NCBI RefSeq assembly: GCF_024137025.1
Contig: NZ_JAMYJR010000038.1
Coordinates: 151,564 to 215,563, forward strand
DNA length: 64,000 bases
Direction of reading: 5' to 3'
Source of the DNA: Paractinoplanes aksuensis
GTDB taxonomy: Bacteria; Actinomycetota; Actinomycetes; Mycobacteriales; Micromonosporaceae
The notes under the pieces were generated by a model. The model was not told the DNA's origin, made no database searches, and worked only from the letters and a program-made list of their open reading frames with translations. Position 1 is the first letter of the stretch. Each line of letters begins with the position of its first letter. Made by a program: the position numbers and the translations under genes. Shown here one piece after another: positions 26,610 through 35,492 of this stretch.

Positions 26610-27020
26610 CTAGGAGGGCTGGCCGATCCACGCGTGCAACCGGCAGCGGGACACGACCTTGAGCAGGGCCGCCCGCAGCAGCGCCACGGCCCCGTTTGAC
26701 GGCACGAACAGCTGCGCCTTCACGTACGCCAGGGCTTGGTGCTTACGGATGAGCGGGCGCATCTCCTGCTCGTACGCGTCCAGTGCACTCTCGATCGACC
26801 GGGGTGACCCGGCCAGGGCATCGCCCAGCGCCACCGCCCCGATCATGCCGGAGCTGGCGCCCATGCCCGAGAACAACGTCATGCACCACGCGGCGTCGCC
26901 GATGAGCACGACCCGGTCCCGGTGCCACCGCGGCATCCGGACCTGATGCACCGAGTCGAACAATGCCTCCGGCGCGCGGCGCAGGTCGGCCAGCGCCTGC
27001 GTGACGATGCCACCGGCGTC
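26610..27020 (-). pseudogene. C-terminal fragment of an FAD-dependent monooxygenase
   Basis: About 135 codons match the end of a PHBH-type aromatic hydroxylase/TetX-like flavoprotein. SVHQVRMPRWHRDRVVLIGD, then AAWCMTLFSGMGASSGM, form the second FAD-contact (GD) motif. The N-terminal Rossmann GxGxxG and the substrate domain are missing. Just upstream the sequence switches, in another frame, to a sugar kinase fragment. Not functional as it stands. The open frame begins with GTG at 27056, but that is inside the other fragment. Confidence 0.7.
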
Positions 27021-27029
27021 GAGGCCGGC

Positions 27030-27170
27030 GAAACGGCCGGCGAGATGCCGGCCCACAGGCTGGGCCGGTAGTTGAGGTCGAACGAGACGACCGTGCCGTG
27101 GCGCCGGGCGGCGGCCATCGCCTCCTCGGCCACGGCGGCCGCGTTCTCGGACAGGGCAGCGAATGAGGTC
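27030..27170 (-). pseudogene. Internal fragment of a PfkB-family sugar kinase (KdgK-like)
   Basis: In the frame different from the monooxygenase fragment, about 40 residues (FAALSENAAAVAEEAMAAAR, then RHGTVVSFDLNYRPSLWAG) match the middle of 2-dehydro-3-deoxygluconokinase-type PfkB kinases, where DLNYRPSLW is typical. Nothing of the N-terminal sugar site or the C-terminal ATP site (GAGD) is present. It directly abuts the monooxygenase remnant at repeated GCCGGC, which looks like a deletion joining two unrelated genes. Confidence 0.6.
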
Positions 27171-27177
27171 TCGGCCG

Positions 27178-28530
27178 TCACCGGATTGCTGGGTGCCGGT
27201 CGCGCCCAGCGGGGTCGGCCTGGTGGTGTACGACGGATCCGGCGCCCCGGGCCGCGAAATCCGTCGCCCACTGCCCAGTCATCGGCCGTGCGATCAGATA
27301 GCCCTGGACGAAGTCGCACTGGGCATCCTGGAGTTCCCGGAGCTGCTCGTCGGTTTCCACGCCCTCCGCGACCGTCCTGATGCCCAGGCTCCGGGCCAGG
27401 CCGGCGACAGCTCGCACTATCGCCCGGTTGGTGGGGTCGTCGATGTTCGCGACGAAGCTACGGTCGATCTTCAGAACGTCGATCTTGAAGTCGCGGAGCC
27501 GGGCCAGTGACGAGTACTGCGCCCCGAAATCATCGAGGTGCACCTCGACGCCGAACGCGCGGATCGCCTTCAGGGTCTCGGTGACGATGGGCCGGTCGTT
27601 CCCGAGCAGCGTTTCGGGAATTTCGATCGCTAACCGGTGGGCCGGCAGTCCGGATTCGGCGAGCGCCGCGGTGACCAGGTCCGCCGTTCCGGGCTGGGCG
27701 AACATGATGGGGGAGAGGTTCACCGCGATGGGCACCGGCGTTTGCCACTGGGCCGCCTGCGCGCAGGCGAGGCGCAGGACCCATCGATCGACCTGCGGCA
27801 TCAATCCGGCCTCGCCGGCGATCTCGAGGAACTCGGCGGGACCGAGAACGCCGTGGCCGGGCCGATGCCAACGAACGAGCGCCTCCATGCGCTCGACGAA
27901 GCCGTCGCCGGCGCGCACGATCGGCTGGTAGTGGAGACGCAACTCGCCGCGTCGCAGAGCCTGGCGGAGCCCGTTCTCGACGTCCAGTCGACGCGCGGCC
28001 CATCCGTGCAGGGCTTCGTCGAAGACCGCGCTCGCCCCGATTTCGCTTCTCTTGGCGCGATACATGGCCATGTCGGCATTGCGCAACATCTCGCCCGCGG
28101 TGTGTGAGGAGCCGTAGGCGATCCCCACGCTGCAGGAGGCGTGAACTCGCTGATCCCCGAGGTGAACGGGGCTGGTGAAGTTGTGGTGGATGCGTTCCGC
28201 GATGTCGTCCGCGCATCGACCCCGGTCGACGTCCTCGCACAGGATGACGAACTCGTCGCCGGACAGCCGTGCGACGGTGTCGCCGCTGCGGACTGCGGCG
28301 CGCAGCCGGCGGGCGGCGGTGATCAGAACGTCGTCACCGGCCTGGTGTCCGAGACTGTCGTTGATAACCTTGAAGCGGTTGAGATCGCAGAACAGCACGG
28401 CGATCTCCGTTCCGCGGATCCGGGCCGACGCCAGCGCGGCGTCCAGCAACTCGCCGAACTGCGCGCGGTTCGGCAGGCCGGTCAGGGAATCGTGCCCGGC
28501 CTGGTGGGAGGGGAATCCACTGCTGCTCAA
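27178..28530 (-). CDS. GGDEF-EAL protein, C-terminal part of a PAS-GGDEF-EAL gene
   Basis: The 450-codon frame starts at a TTG and encodes HDSLTGLPNRAQF, a GGDEF domain with SGDEF in place of GGDEF and an RxxD inhibitory site (RSGD) five residues before it. An EAL domain follows (ERMEALVRW, IEIPETLLGN, HLDDFGAQYSSL, KIDRSFV, AEGVETDEQ). It would make or, more likely, break down cyclic di-GMP. The PAS sensor domain encoded just upstream (28334-28903) is in a different frame. A normal protein would read straight from PAS into GGDEF, so a frameshift and loss of the PAS C-terminal half near 28510-28545 is suspected. The C-terminal ~30 residues after GYLIARPM look like readthrough into the fragment zone. 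Confidence 0.75.
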   Translation of the reverse strand: MSSSGFPSHQAGHDSLTGLPNRAQFGELLDAALASARIRGTEIAVLFCDLNRFKVINDSLGHQAGDDVLITAARRLRAAVRSGDTVARLSGDEFVILCEDVDRGRCADDIAERIHHNFTSPVHLGDQRVHASCSVGIAYGSSHTAGEMLRNADMAMYRAKRSEIGASAVFDEALHGWAARRLDVENGLRQALRRGELRLHYQPIVRAGDGFVERMEALVRWHRPGHGVLGPAEFLEIAGEAGLMPQVDRWVLRLACAQAAQWQTPVPIAVNLSPIMFAQPGTADLVTAALAESGLPAHRLAIEIPETLLGNDRPIVTETLKAIRAFGVEVHLDDFGAQYSSLARLRDFKIDVLKIDRSFVANIDDPTNRAIVRAVAGLARSLGIRTVAEGVETDEQLRELQDAQCDFVQGYLIARPMTGQWATDFAARGAGSVVHHQADPAGRDRHPAIR

Positions 28531-28903
28531 CCACCAGCTCCACTAAGGACCGCCCTTGGACCTGCGCACCCTCCCATCCGTACATCTGCTCGGCCGCAGG
28601 GTTGAACGACGTGATGACCCCATCTTCGACGGTGAAGATCGCCTCGGCGGCGTTCTCCACGATGGCGCGAACGGCTGCCTCGCGCCGTTGTAGGCGCTCG
28701 TAGAGCTCGGCCATCTCGGCGGAGGCGACATCGATGGACCGTTCCAACGTGTAGCGTTCGCGATCGGCGTCGTCGTAAGCGGCCGAGACCCGGCTGAGCA
28801 GGAATCGCCACGTGGACTCCTGCGCCGGGGGAGTCTGCTCGTCCAACCGCAGACGGCGCAGGAGTGCGTGCAAGCCGCCGGCCGGGAGCTGATCGGACGT
28901 CAC
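28334..28903 (-). CDS. PAS-domain N-terminal part of a frameshifted PAS-GGDEF-EAL gene
   Basis: The ATG at 28903 overlaps the stop of the FIST gene (ATGA), which shows translational coupling. The first ~100 residues form a helical segment and the start of a PAS domain (RREAAVRAIVENAAEAIFTV, then DGVITSFNPAAEQMYGWEGA, VQGRSLVELV). After that the frame turns into Arg/Pro-rich sequence and overlaps the GGDEF frame by nearly 200 bp. The real product was probably one protein spanning 27178-28903; only the part down to about 28540 is coding in this frame. If the frameshift is real the product would be a truncated PAS protein. Confidence 0.6.
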   Translation of the reverse strand: MTSDQLPAGGLHALLRRLRLDEQTPPAQESTWRFLLSRVSAAYDDADRERYTLERSIDVASAEMAELYERLQRREAAVRAIVENAAEAIFTVEDGVITSFNPAAEQMYGWEGAQVQGRSLVELVVEQQWIPLPPGRARFPDRPAEPRAVRRVAGRRAGVGPDPRNGDRRAVLRSQPLQGYQRQSRTPGR

Positions 28904-30021
28904 GGCATCTCTCGCAAGGTCATGATCGTCATCGTCTGGTTGTGCAGCTGCGTCCGGCCGTCGCTGTTGGGTCCGATCTCGCCGTGCGAGTAGAAGCCGA
29001 CGAAAGTGGTGTCGGGCGACAACTCGTCATACGCGGCTTCGACCTCCTCCTCGGTACGTTCGCCGAGCACGATCTGTCGGCCCACGCAGGAGACGCCGAA
29101 CGCGAGAGCGGTCCCGGCACCGGCTTCAGCCGCGGTGCCGGCGTTGGCGGCTCCGTCGATGAGGTTGTCCAGGTTAGCCCGCATCAGCTGGGTGACGGAG
29201 CCGATCGGCACCTGTCCGGCGAAGGTCATCGATTGAGTTGCCTCGTCGATCGACAGAACGGTGCGCACGACCGGAACCGTTCGGTCGGGCGCGGCGACCG
29301 ACAACGGGAACAACAGGGCGGTTCCGGGAAGACCGTCCGCCCGGTCGCCGAGATACCGCCGGTAAAGCTCCAACGCGGGCTGGCCGTCGAGCTCGTAGAG
29401 CACGCAACCTTCGGACCGGGTGACCGTGCGCCGCGGCCCGAAGATGTGCCAGCCGCCGCTGACGCCCCAGCCGGCCTCCAGCCGATCGCCGTGAAAGGTC
29501 ACGATGGTCCCGTACCCGGACTGCGGCTTACCGTCGACCAGCGTCCATGTGTCGACGAACCGGGCGCCGTCGCCGGCCAGGCCGCCGAACATCGGTACGC
29601 CCGGTGCCAGTGCGCCGAACAGCCGCTCCACCACAAGATCCCCGTTGACGGCCTTGCCGTCGGCGATCACCATTACCGCCCGGGCGGAACGGCCGAGATC
29701 GCCGAAGGCCTCCGCGAGATCGATGGTGTCATCGATCTGAACGAGCGGAATCGATCGGCTCCGTACCCGGGTCGAGTCGAAGGTCGTGATCGACACGATG
29801 AGCCCATCGATCGACAATTCGGTATCGGCGAACGCCCCGGACGTCGAGGCGCCCGCCATGATCACGTCCGGGTACGCCTCCACCAGCTGTTCGAGGGCGG
29901 GCGAAACGGTGGTCAGCTCGGAAGAGCCGAAAGCCAGAACCACCGTACGGTCGCCTTCAGCCGCCGGGAACGGGGCCGACCATCCCGAGTCGATACTCCA
30001 CCGGAGCACATCGTTGCGCAT
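28900..30021 (-). CDS. FIST-domain sensor protein
   Basis: A 373-aa cytoplasmic protein with FIST_N (about residues 25-215: VVLAFGSSELTTVSPALEQL, DVIMAGASTSGAF) and FIST_C (about 220-360: ALELYRRYLGDRADGLPGTA, GVSCVGRQIVLGERTEEEVE, then TTFVGFYSHGEIGP). FIST domains are thought to bind small ligands such as amino acids and are often encoded beside chemoreceptors and GGDEF/EAL genes, as here. ATG 30021 follows GAGGGG; an ATG at 30105 would add 28 residues. The stop overlaps the PAS start by 4 bp. It is divergent from the MCP-PilZ gene. Confidence 0.88.
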   Translation of the reverse strand: MRNDVLRWSIDSGWSAPFPAAEGDRTVVLAFGSSELTTVSPALEQLVEAYPDVIMAGASTSGAFADTELSIDGLIVSITTFDSTRVRSRSIPLVQIDDTIDLAEAFGDLGRSARAVMVIADGKAVNGDLVVERLFGALAPGVPMFGGLAGDGARFVDTWTLVDGKPQSGYGTIVTFHGDRLEAGWGVSGGWHIFGPRRTVTRSEGCVLYELDGQPALELYRRYLGDRADGLPGTALLFPLSVAAPDRTVPVVRTVLSIDEATQSMTFAGQVPIGSVTQLMRANLDNLIDGAANAGTAAEAGAGTALAFGVSCVGRQIVLGERTEEEVEAAYDELSPDTTFVGFYSHGEIGPNSDGRTQLHNQTMTIMTLREMP

Positions 30022-30468
30022 ATGTTCAGCACCCCTCGGCTTGCGACTGGCGAGCACCGCGACCGCACGGTGGCGCGAGATACCGTCCGCTTTCACGGTT
30101 AGCATCGGCACCCCGGGGCGGCCGGATGAGTCTTCGTACCCGCCGGCAACAGTCCACGCCCGTCCAGCCGGCGCTCCTCTGTGGTGTGTGCACCGCGTGA
30201 TCGACAGTGCCATCACTCCCGGTGTCGTCGGACGTTGGAGGCCACCACCGTGGCCCGGCGGCCGGCCAGTCGCGTCGCCGACAAGGGAGCTCGGGCTCGG
30301 ATCGGGTGCGGGCCTGCTTTCCCTAATGGCGTTGGGCTCGTTGTCGAAGCTGACGTCGCCTGCGGAGAGCCGCCGGTCTCACCGGCATTGCCGGTGCCGC
30401 CGGTACAGCAGGGATGGGCACGGTGGTCAGGTCAGCAGTCGCACGTGGCAGACGGAAGGTTTCGACTG
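30022..30468. promoter_or_regulatory. Divergent promoter region of the signalling island
   Basis: A 447-bp gap lies between the FIST gene (minus) and the MCP-PilZ gene (plus). No gene in it is convincing, although a frame open from 30181 reads in phase into the MCP-PilZ gene. It must hold both promoters. I could not identify clear boxes. Confidence 0.35.
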
Positions 30469-31671
30469 ATGCTGTTGCTCATTCTTGTGGCGGCGCTGGC
30501 GGCCGGGTACACGGCCGGATGGCGGCTTCGGGGACGCGGGTTGAGGGCCTTCCTGCGAGCAATGCCGGTGACGGCCGGTGAACCTCCTATCGCGGACCTG
30601 GTTTCGGCATCGCGACATGTCACCGGCTTGGCCGCGTCGCTCGCTGAGCGGGAGCAGGAACTCGCGCACGCTCGTGTGCAGGTGCGGGACCAGGTTCTGG
30701 GCGCGGAGCGCGAGCAACGGCTGGCCGATACCCGGTTGCGACGGGGCGCGAAGGAGGCCATCGACGACACCGGCGCGGTGATTCGGGAACGGCTGCATGG
30801 TGTGGTCGAACAGATCGGGTTCGCCCGGTCCGCGGCGACAGCGACGCACGAGCGCATCGCCGTGTCCAGCGCGGCGGCGGCGGCGATGGTGACCCGGGTC
30901 CGCGACGCGGGCGGGGCGGCTGCGGCGCTCAACGGAAGTCTGCATCAGGTCGCGGGTGTGGCCGGAGTGATTTCCGAGATCGCTGCGCAGACCCGGATGC
31001 TGGCTCTGAACGCGACGATCGAGGCGGCCCGGGCCGGTACGGACGGTAAGGGCTTCGCGGTGGTCGCCGACGAGGTTAAGAAGCTGGCGGCCACCACGGC
31101 TGAATCGACGGAGCAGATCACGCGCACGATCGCGGGCCTCGAGTCCGATGTCGGAAAGATGAGTGCGACCTTCACCGCGATCGCCGGCGACGCCGACGAG
31201 ATCGAATCGGCCATGTCCGGCCTGAACACGATCGCCGACGATCAGCGCGCGGTGGTGCATCGGCTGGACGACACCGTGGACGAGACGATGAGCAGCATCG
31301 AGGACCTCTCCGAGGTCGCCGAGCGTCTCGAACGCCGGCGCTCCTACCGGATGGCCGTGTCCGGAACCGTCACCCTGCGCACGGCATCACCACCGGAACA
31401 GATTACTGCGCATCTGCTGGACCTCAGTACCGGTGGACTGGGCTGCATCATCTCCCACCCCGGGGCGGCGATGGACGCCGGCGAATGCGTCCGGGCCAGT
31501 ATCGACCTCGAGACCGGCCAGGTCGACTTCGACGCCCACATCGTGCGCCGCGCTCCACGTCCCGATGGGCAGACCGAACTGGGCCTGCAATTCGCCGACC
31601 CCGGCGAGCACGTGACACGGCAGGTCCAAGCCCACCTCGACGCCGTCGACAGGGGCCTGGCGTCCCGATAG
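30469..31671 (+). CDS. Membrane-anchored methyl-accepting signalling protein with C-terminal PilZ domain
   Basis: A 400-aa protein. The ATG at 30469 follows GGAAGG and starts a hydrophobic anchor (MLLLILVAALAAGYTAGW). A helical region follows, then the MCP signalling hairpin at about residues 150-280 (GVISEIAAQTRMLALNATIE, then AARAGTDGKGFAVVADEVKK). A PilZ domain ends it at about 285-385: RRSYR gives the RxxxR motif and DLSTGGLG the (D/N)xSxxG motif for cyclic di-GMP. No periplasmic sensor or HAMP domain is present. It would couple cyclic di-GMP level to a chemosensory array. The usual QTNLLALNA tip is QTRMLALNA here, which may change CheW/CheA contact. Confidence 0.87.
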   Translation: MLLLILVAALAAGYTAGWRLRGRGLRAFLRAMPVTAGEPPIADLVSASRHVTGLAASLAEREQELAHARVQVRDQVLGAEREQRLADTRLRRGAKEAIDDTGAVIRERLHGVVEQIGFARSAATATHERIAVSSAAAAAMVTRVRDAGGAAAALNGSLHQVAGVAGVISEIAAQTRMLALNATIEAARAGTDGKGFAVVADEVKKLAATTAESTEQITRTIAGLESDVGKMSATFTAIAGDADEIESAMSGLNTIADDQRAVVHRLDDTVDETMSSIEDLSEVAERLERRRSYRMAVSGTVTLRTASPPEQITAHLLDLSTGGLGCIISHPGAAMDAGECVRASIDLETGQVDFDAHIVRRAPRPDGQTELGLQFADPGEHVTRQVQAHLDAVDRGLASR

Positions 31672-31809
31672 TCCGTGGTTCTCAGTCCTACGGCCCGGCC
31701 GGTCGGCGGCCGAACTGGCATTGCAACCGATTCCTCACTGATCGAGTTCATCGGCGGTCGGGCCGGCGGCCGAAAGGGCTTACACAACGACCAGAACGAG
31801 GAGCAGAGC

Positions 31810-33957
31810 ATGCCGGATTCGAAGCCTTCCCCGTCCGAGGCGGACGCCGAGCAGTCGGCCGACGAGACGCAGCGGGCCGCCCACCAGCGCGCCGCCGACG
31901 ACCGGGGGAAGATCGCCGCTCTCCAGCGTTCGCAGGCGGTGATCGAGTTCGATCTGACGGGCAAGATCCTGGACGCCAACGACAACTTCCTGACGACGGT
32001 GGGCTACACCCGCGAGGAGGTGGTCGGTCAGCACCACCGCATGTTCGTGCCGGAGCAGGAGGCCCGAGGCCCGCAGTATCGCGAGTTCTGGGAGGCGCTG
32101 GGCGAGGGCCGGTTCCAGGCCGGGGTGTACACCCGCGTGGCCAAGAACGGCCGGAAGGTGTGGCTGAGGGCGACCTACAACCCGATCCTCGACACCGACG
32201 GCCGGCCGGTCAAGGTGGTCAAGTTCGCGGCCGACATCACCGCCGACCGGCAGCGCACCGCCGAGTTCGAGGGCAAGATCGACGCGATCAGCCGGTCGCG
32301 GGCGATGATCGAGTTCGACCTGGACGGCACGATTCTCACGGCGAACCAGAACTTCCTCGACACCATGGGCTACGACCTCGACGAGATCGTCGGGCAGAAC
32401 CACCGCATGTTCATGCCACCCGGCCTGGCCGACCGGCCGGAATACGCCGAGTTCTGGAAGTATCTGCGGCGCGGCGAGTTCAAGTCCGGTGAGTTCAAGC
32501 GGATGGCCAAGGGAGGTCGGGAGGTTTGGCTGCTGGCGTCGTACAACGCGGTCCTCGACGCCGATGGCCAGCCGGTCAAGGTGTTCAAGTTCGCCGCTGA
32601 CATCACCGAGGAGCAGCACCGTACTGCCGAGTTCGAGGGCAAGGTCGCCGCGATCAACCGATCTCAGGCGGTCATCGAGTTCAACCTCGACGGCACGATC
32701 CTGACCGCGAACCAGAATTTCCTCGACACCATGGGCTACACCCTCGACGAGATCGTCGGACATCACCACCGGATGTTCGTCGACCCGGCCGAGGCGTCCG
32801 GGACCGCCTACTCGTTGTTCTGGGAGCGCCTGGCCCGCGGTGAATTCCAGGGTGGCGAGCACAAGCGCATCGCCAAGGACGGCCACGACGTATGGCTGCA
32901 GGCGACCTACAACCCGATCCTCGATGCCGAGGGCCGGCCGGCCAAGGTGATCAAGTTCGCCATCGACATCACGGCGGCCAAGGAGCGCACCGCCGAGTTC
33001 GAAGGTAAGGACACGGCAATCAGTCTGGCCCAGGCGGTCATCGAGTTCGACCTCGACGGCAACGTCCTTGCCGCGAACGACAACTTCCAGCGCACCATGG
33101 GCTACAGCGAGCGGGAGTTGATCGGGCAGCACCACTCGATGCTGTGCCCGGCCGACTACATCGTCTCGCCCGAGTACCGCGACTTCTGGCACCGGCTCGG
33201 TGCCGGTGAGATCCACAGCGGCCGTTTTCAGCGGGTCGGCAAGTACGGCCGCGAAGTGTGGATCCGGGCCAGTTACATTCCGATCCGTGATCTGCACGAC
33301 GTCGTCTACAAGGTGGTCAAGTACGCCTACGACATCACCGACCAGGTCGTGCTGGAGCATGAGCTCGCGACCAAGACCCACGACATGAAGTCTTCGGTGA
33401 CCGCGCTGACAGCGGCTATCGACGAGATCACCGAAGCCGCCACCCGGGCCACCGCCCTGGCCGACACCACCCACCAGAACGCCCAGGAGGGGTACGAGGA
33501 TCTCCGCAAGTCGATCGACGCGATCGAGCTGATTCAGAAGTCGTCGGAGCAGATCGCGGCGATCGTCACGGTGATCGGCGAGATCGCCAGCCAGACCAAC
33601 CTGCTCGCGTTCAACGCCTCGATCGAGGCCGCCCGCGCCGGTGAGCACGGCATCGGCTTCTCCGTCGTCGCCGGCGAGGTCCGTAAGCTCGCCGAGCGCT
33701 CCTCGGCCGCCGCCCGTGAGATCACCCAGTTGATTCATGAATCGGCCGGCCGGGTCACTCAGGGCGCGACCGTCAGCAATCGCGCGCAGAGCTCGTTCGG
33801 GCAGATCCTGGCCCACGTCGCCGAGACCAGCGACACCATCAGGCGGATCGCGGCTTCGACGGAGGAACAGCAGACGGTGTCGCACCAAGTGGCTGAGCTC
33901 ATCAACGATCTGGTGAACAGGGGCAGCGTCGATGGGCACGACAGGGCCGCGTCGTGA
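31810..33957 (+). CDS. Soluble chemoreceptor with four tandem PAS domains
   Basis: A 715-aa cytoplasmic methyl-accepting protein without membrane segments. Four PAS/PAC units of about 120 residues run from about 30 to 520. Each carries a version of AVIEFDLxGxILxANxNF, GQHHRMF and a closing VKFAADIT-type strand. They resemble one another closely and are recent duplicates. The MCP hairpin is at about 580-680 (VIGEIASQTNLLAFNASIEA, ARAGEHGIGFSVVAGEVRKL). The arrangement recalls BdlA and Aer2-like soluble receptors; PAS units of this type often bind haem or FAD. Start ATG 31810 follows AGGAG. The stop overlaps the CheW gene's GTG (GTGA), so the two are coupled. Confidence 0.92.
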   Translation: MPDSKPSPSEADAEQSADETQRAAHQRAADDRGKIAALQRSQAVIEFDLTGKILDANDNFLTTVGYTREEVVGQHHRMFVPEQEARGPQYREFWEALGEGRFQAGVYTRVAKNGRKVWLRATYNPILDTDGRPVKVVKFAADITADRQRTAEFEGKIDAISRSRAMIEFDLDGTILTANQNFLDTMGYDLDEIVGQNHRMFMPPGLADRPEYAEFWKYLRRGEFKSGEFKRMAKGGREVWLLASYNAVLDADGQPVKVFKFAADITEEQHRTAEFEGKVAAINRSQAVIEFNLDGTILTANQNFLDTMGYTLDEIVGHHHRMFVDPAEASGTAYSLFWERLARGEFQGGEHKRIAKDGHDVWLQATYNPILDAEGRPAKVIKFAIDITAAKERTAEFEGKDTAISLAQAVIEFDLDGNVLAANDNFQRTMGYSERELIGQHHSMLCPADYIVSPEYRDFWHRLGAGEIHSGRFQRVGKYGREVWIRASYIPIRDLHDVVYKVVKYAYDITDQVVLEHELATKTHDMKSSVTALTAAIDEITEAATRATALADTTHQNAQEGYEDLRKSIDAIELIQKSSEQIAAIVTVIGEIASQTNLLAFNASIEAARAGEHGIGFSVVAGEVRKLAERSSAAAREITQLIHESAGRVTQGATVSNRAQSSFGQILAHVAETSDTIRRIAASTEEQQTVSHQVAELINDLVNRGSVDGHDRAAS

Positions 33958-35492
33958 CGACGGCGGCCGGCGCCACCCTCTACGGCGTCTTCCGCACCGG
34001 GGGCCTTCGTATGGCGTTGCCCTTGGAGGAACTTCGTGAGGTCATCGTCCGGCCGGCCGAGTTCAGCCCCTTGCCCACCGCGGGGGTGGGGCTGCTCGGC
34101 GCGGTCAACCTGCGCCACACCGTGATTCCGGTCCTCGACCCGTGTCTGCTCGCCGGGCGACCGTCTGCTGCCGAGACGGGCGAGGTCATCATCATCGTCT
34201 CCAGCGACGGCCAGCTTCTCGGCCTGCTCGCCGACGCCATCGAGGGTTCCACCCATGTGGAAGCGGATGCTCTCCTCGCCGTGCGTGTCGGCGGTGGCGT
34301 GCCCGCCCTGTTCTCACACACCTTCGAGCGCGCTGACGACGGCGCTGTCGTCGCGTTGCTGGACGCTGCCGCCATCGTCGACATGCCGGCGATCCCCGCC
34401 GTCGCCGATCCGGCCCAGCAGCCGGGCCGGTCCGCTACCGCGACCGCCTCGGTTGCGGCGCAGGCGCGAGAGACGCACCGCACTCTTCTGATGTTCGAGT
34501 GCGGCGGCACCGGACTGTCCATCGACGTCACCCACGTACATTCCGTCGTCCCCGACCTCGAGCTGCACTCCTCGCCCTTGGACGGTCCGATCTGCCGTGG
34601 CGTCGCTCACCTCGACGGCGCCGCTGTCCCGGCCATCGATCCCATCACCCTGCTCGCGCTGGGAATGCAGCCACGAGCCGACACGGACCGCGGTGTCGTG
34701 GTCTCGCTCCCCACGGGCCTGATCACCCTTATCGCGACCGATGTCACCGACATCACCACCGTGCCCGCCGAGGACATTTTGCCCATCCCCGCCCTGTCGA
34801 GCCCCAACCACGGCCTGCTTGCCGGGCTGCTCACGACCGACGATCGCCAGTACCTCGTCCTTGACGGGCAGGCGCTCCGCGAGAATGCCGAGCTGGCCGC
34901 CTTCGGAAACATGAACCTGCGCCTGGACGCGACAACCGCCCAAGCCGATCCGCCGCCGGGCGGCGACCCCCAAGCCATCGGGAAGGACGAGCACAGAGTC
35001 ATCCCGAGCGTGCGCAAATTCCTCACCTACAGTATCGGGGTCGATGCCGCCACGCCGCTGGAGCAGATCGACGAGATACTGCCATACCCCAGTCATCACC
35101 TCAGCCTCGACGACGCGCCGCTGATCGGCATGTTCACCCACCGCCGTACGACCATTCCGCTGATCGATTTGCCCGCGCTGCTCGGACGTGACCACACCCC
35201 CGATCCCGCGACCGCCCGGGTCCTGCTGGTGACCGTCGCCGCCGGCATCACCGCCGGGCTGGTCGTCCCCGACCTGCACGCCATCGAGCAGGCCGTGTGG
35301 GAAGAGCCTCCCAAAACCCCCGATGACCTGCTGCAGCGGCCGCTGGTCAGCCTCGGCACACCCGAGGACAACCGGCTCGTGCCCCACTTCGACCTCATCG
35401 CCATCGCCGCCGAACACCTCGGCCGGCAGCTTGTCCAGGCCGAAGAGCACGACTCCGCGTACGCCGATGCGCGCAAACTGGCGGTGCGGTGA
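33954..35492 (+). CDS. Triple CheW-domain scaffold protein
   Basis: A 512-aa protein built of three CheW-like domains at about residues 8-155, 170-325 and 345-500. Each has the CheW pattern of a short strand, EEIREV/VHSVV/QIDEI-type segment, GxxxxRxxxIPxIDL (LRHTVIPVLDP; LDGAAVPAIDP; HRRTTIPLIDL) and a closing GLLAD-type strand. It has no receiver domain, so it is not CheV. It probably clusters the neighbouring receptors, whose gene it overlaps by 4 bp. No CheA kinase, CheY or adaptation enzymes are encoded nearby, so output must go to a distant CheA or another route. The triple fusion is uncommon. Confidence 0.85.
   Translation: MTTAAGATLYGVFRTGGLRMALPLEELREVIVRPAEFSPLPTAGVGLLGAVNLRHTVIPVLDPCLLAGRPSAAETGEVIIIVSSDGQLLGLLADAIEGSTHVEADALLAVRVGGGVPALFSHTFERADDGAVVALLDAAAIVDMPAIPAVADPAQQPGRSATATASVAAQARETHRTLLMFECGGTGLSIDVTHVHSVVPDLELHSSPLDGPICRGVAHLDGAAVPAIDPITLLALGMQPRADTDRGVVVSLPTGLITLIATDVTDITTVPAEDILPIPALSSPNHGLLAGLLTTDDRQYLVLDGQALRENAELAAFGNMNLRLDATTAQADPPPGGDPQAIGKDEHRVIPSVRKFLTYSIGVDAATPLEQIDEILPYPSHHLSLDDAPLIGMFTHRRTTIPLIDLPALLGRDHTPDPATARVLLVTVAAGITAGLVVPDLHAIEQAVWEEPPKTPDDLLQRPLVSLGTPEDNRLVPHFDLIAIAAEHLGRQLVQAEEHDSAYADARKLAVR

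Noticed and set aside
31780..33939. A 719-codon frame antisense to the four-PAS receptor
   Set aside because: It repeats with the PAS repeats and lacks any family signature. The plus-strand gene explains the region fully.
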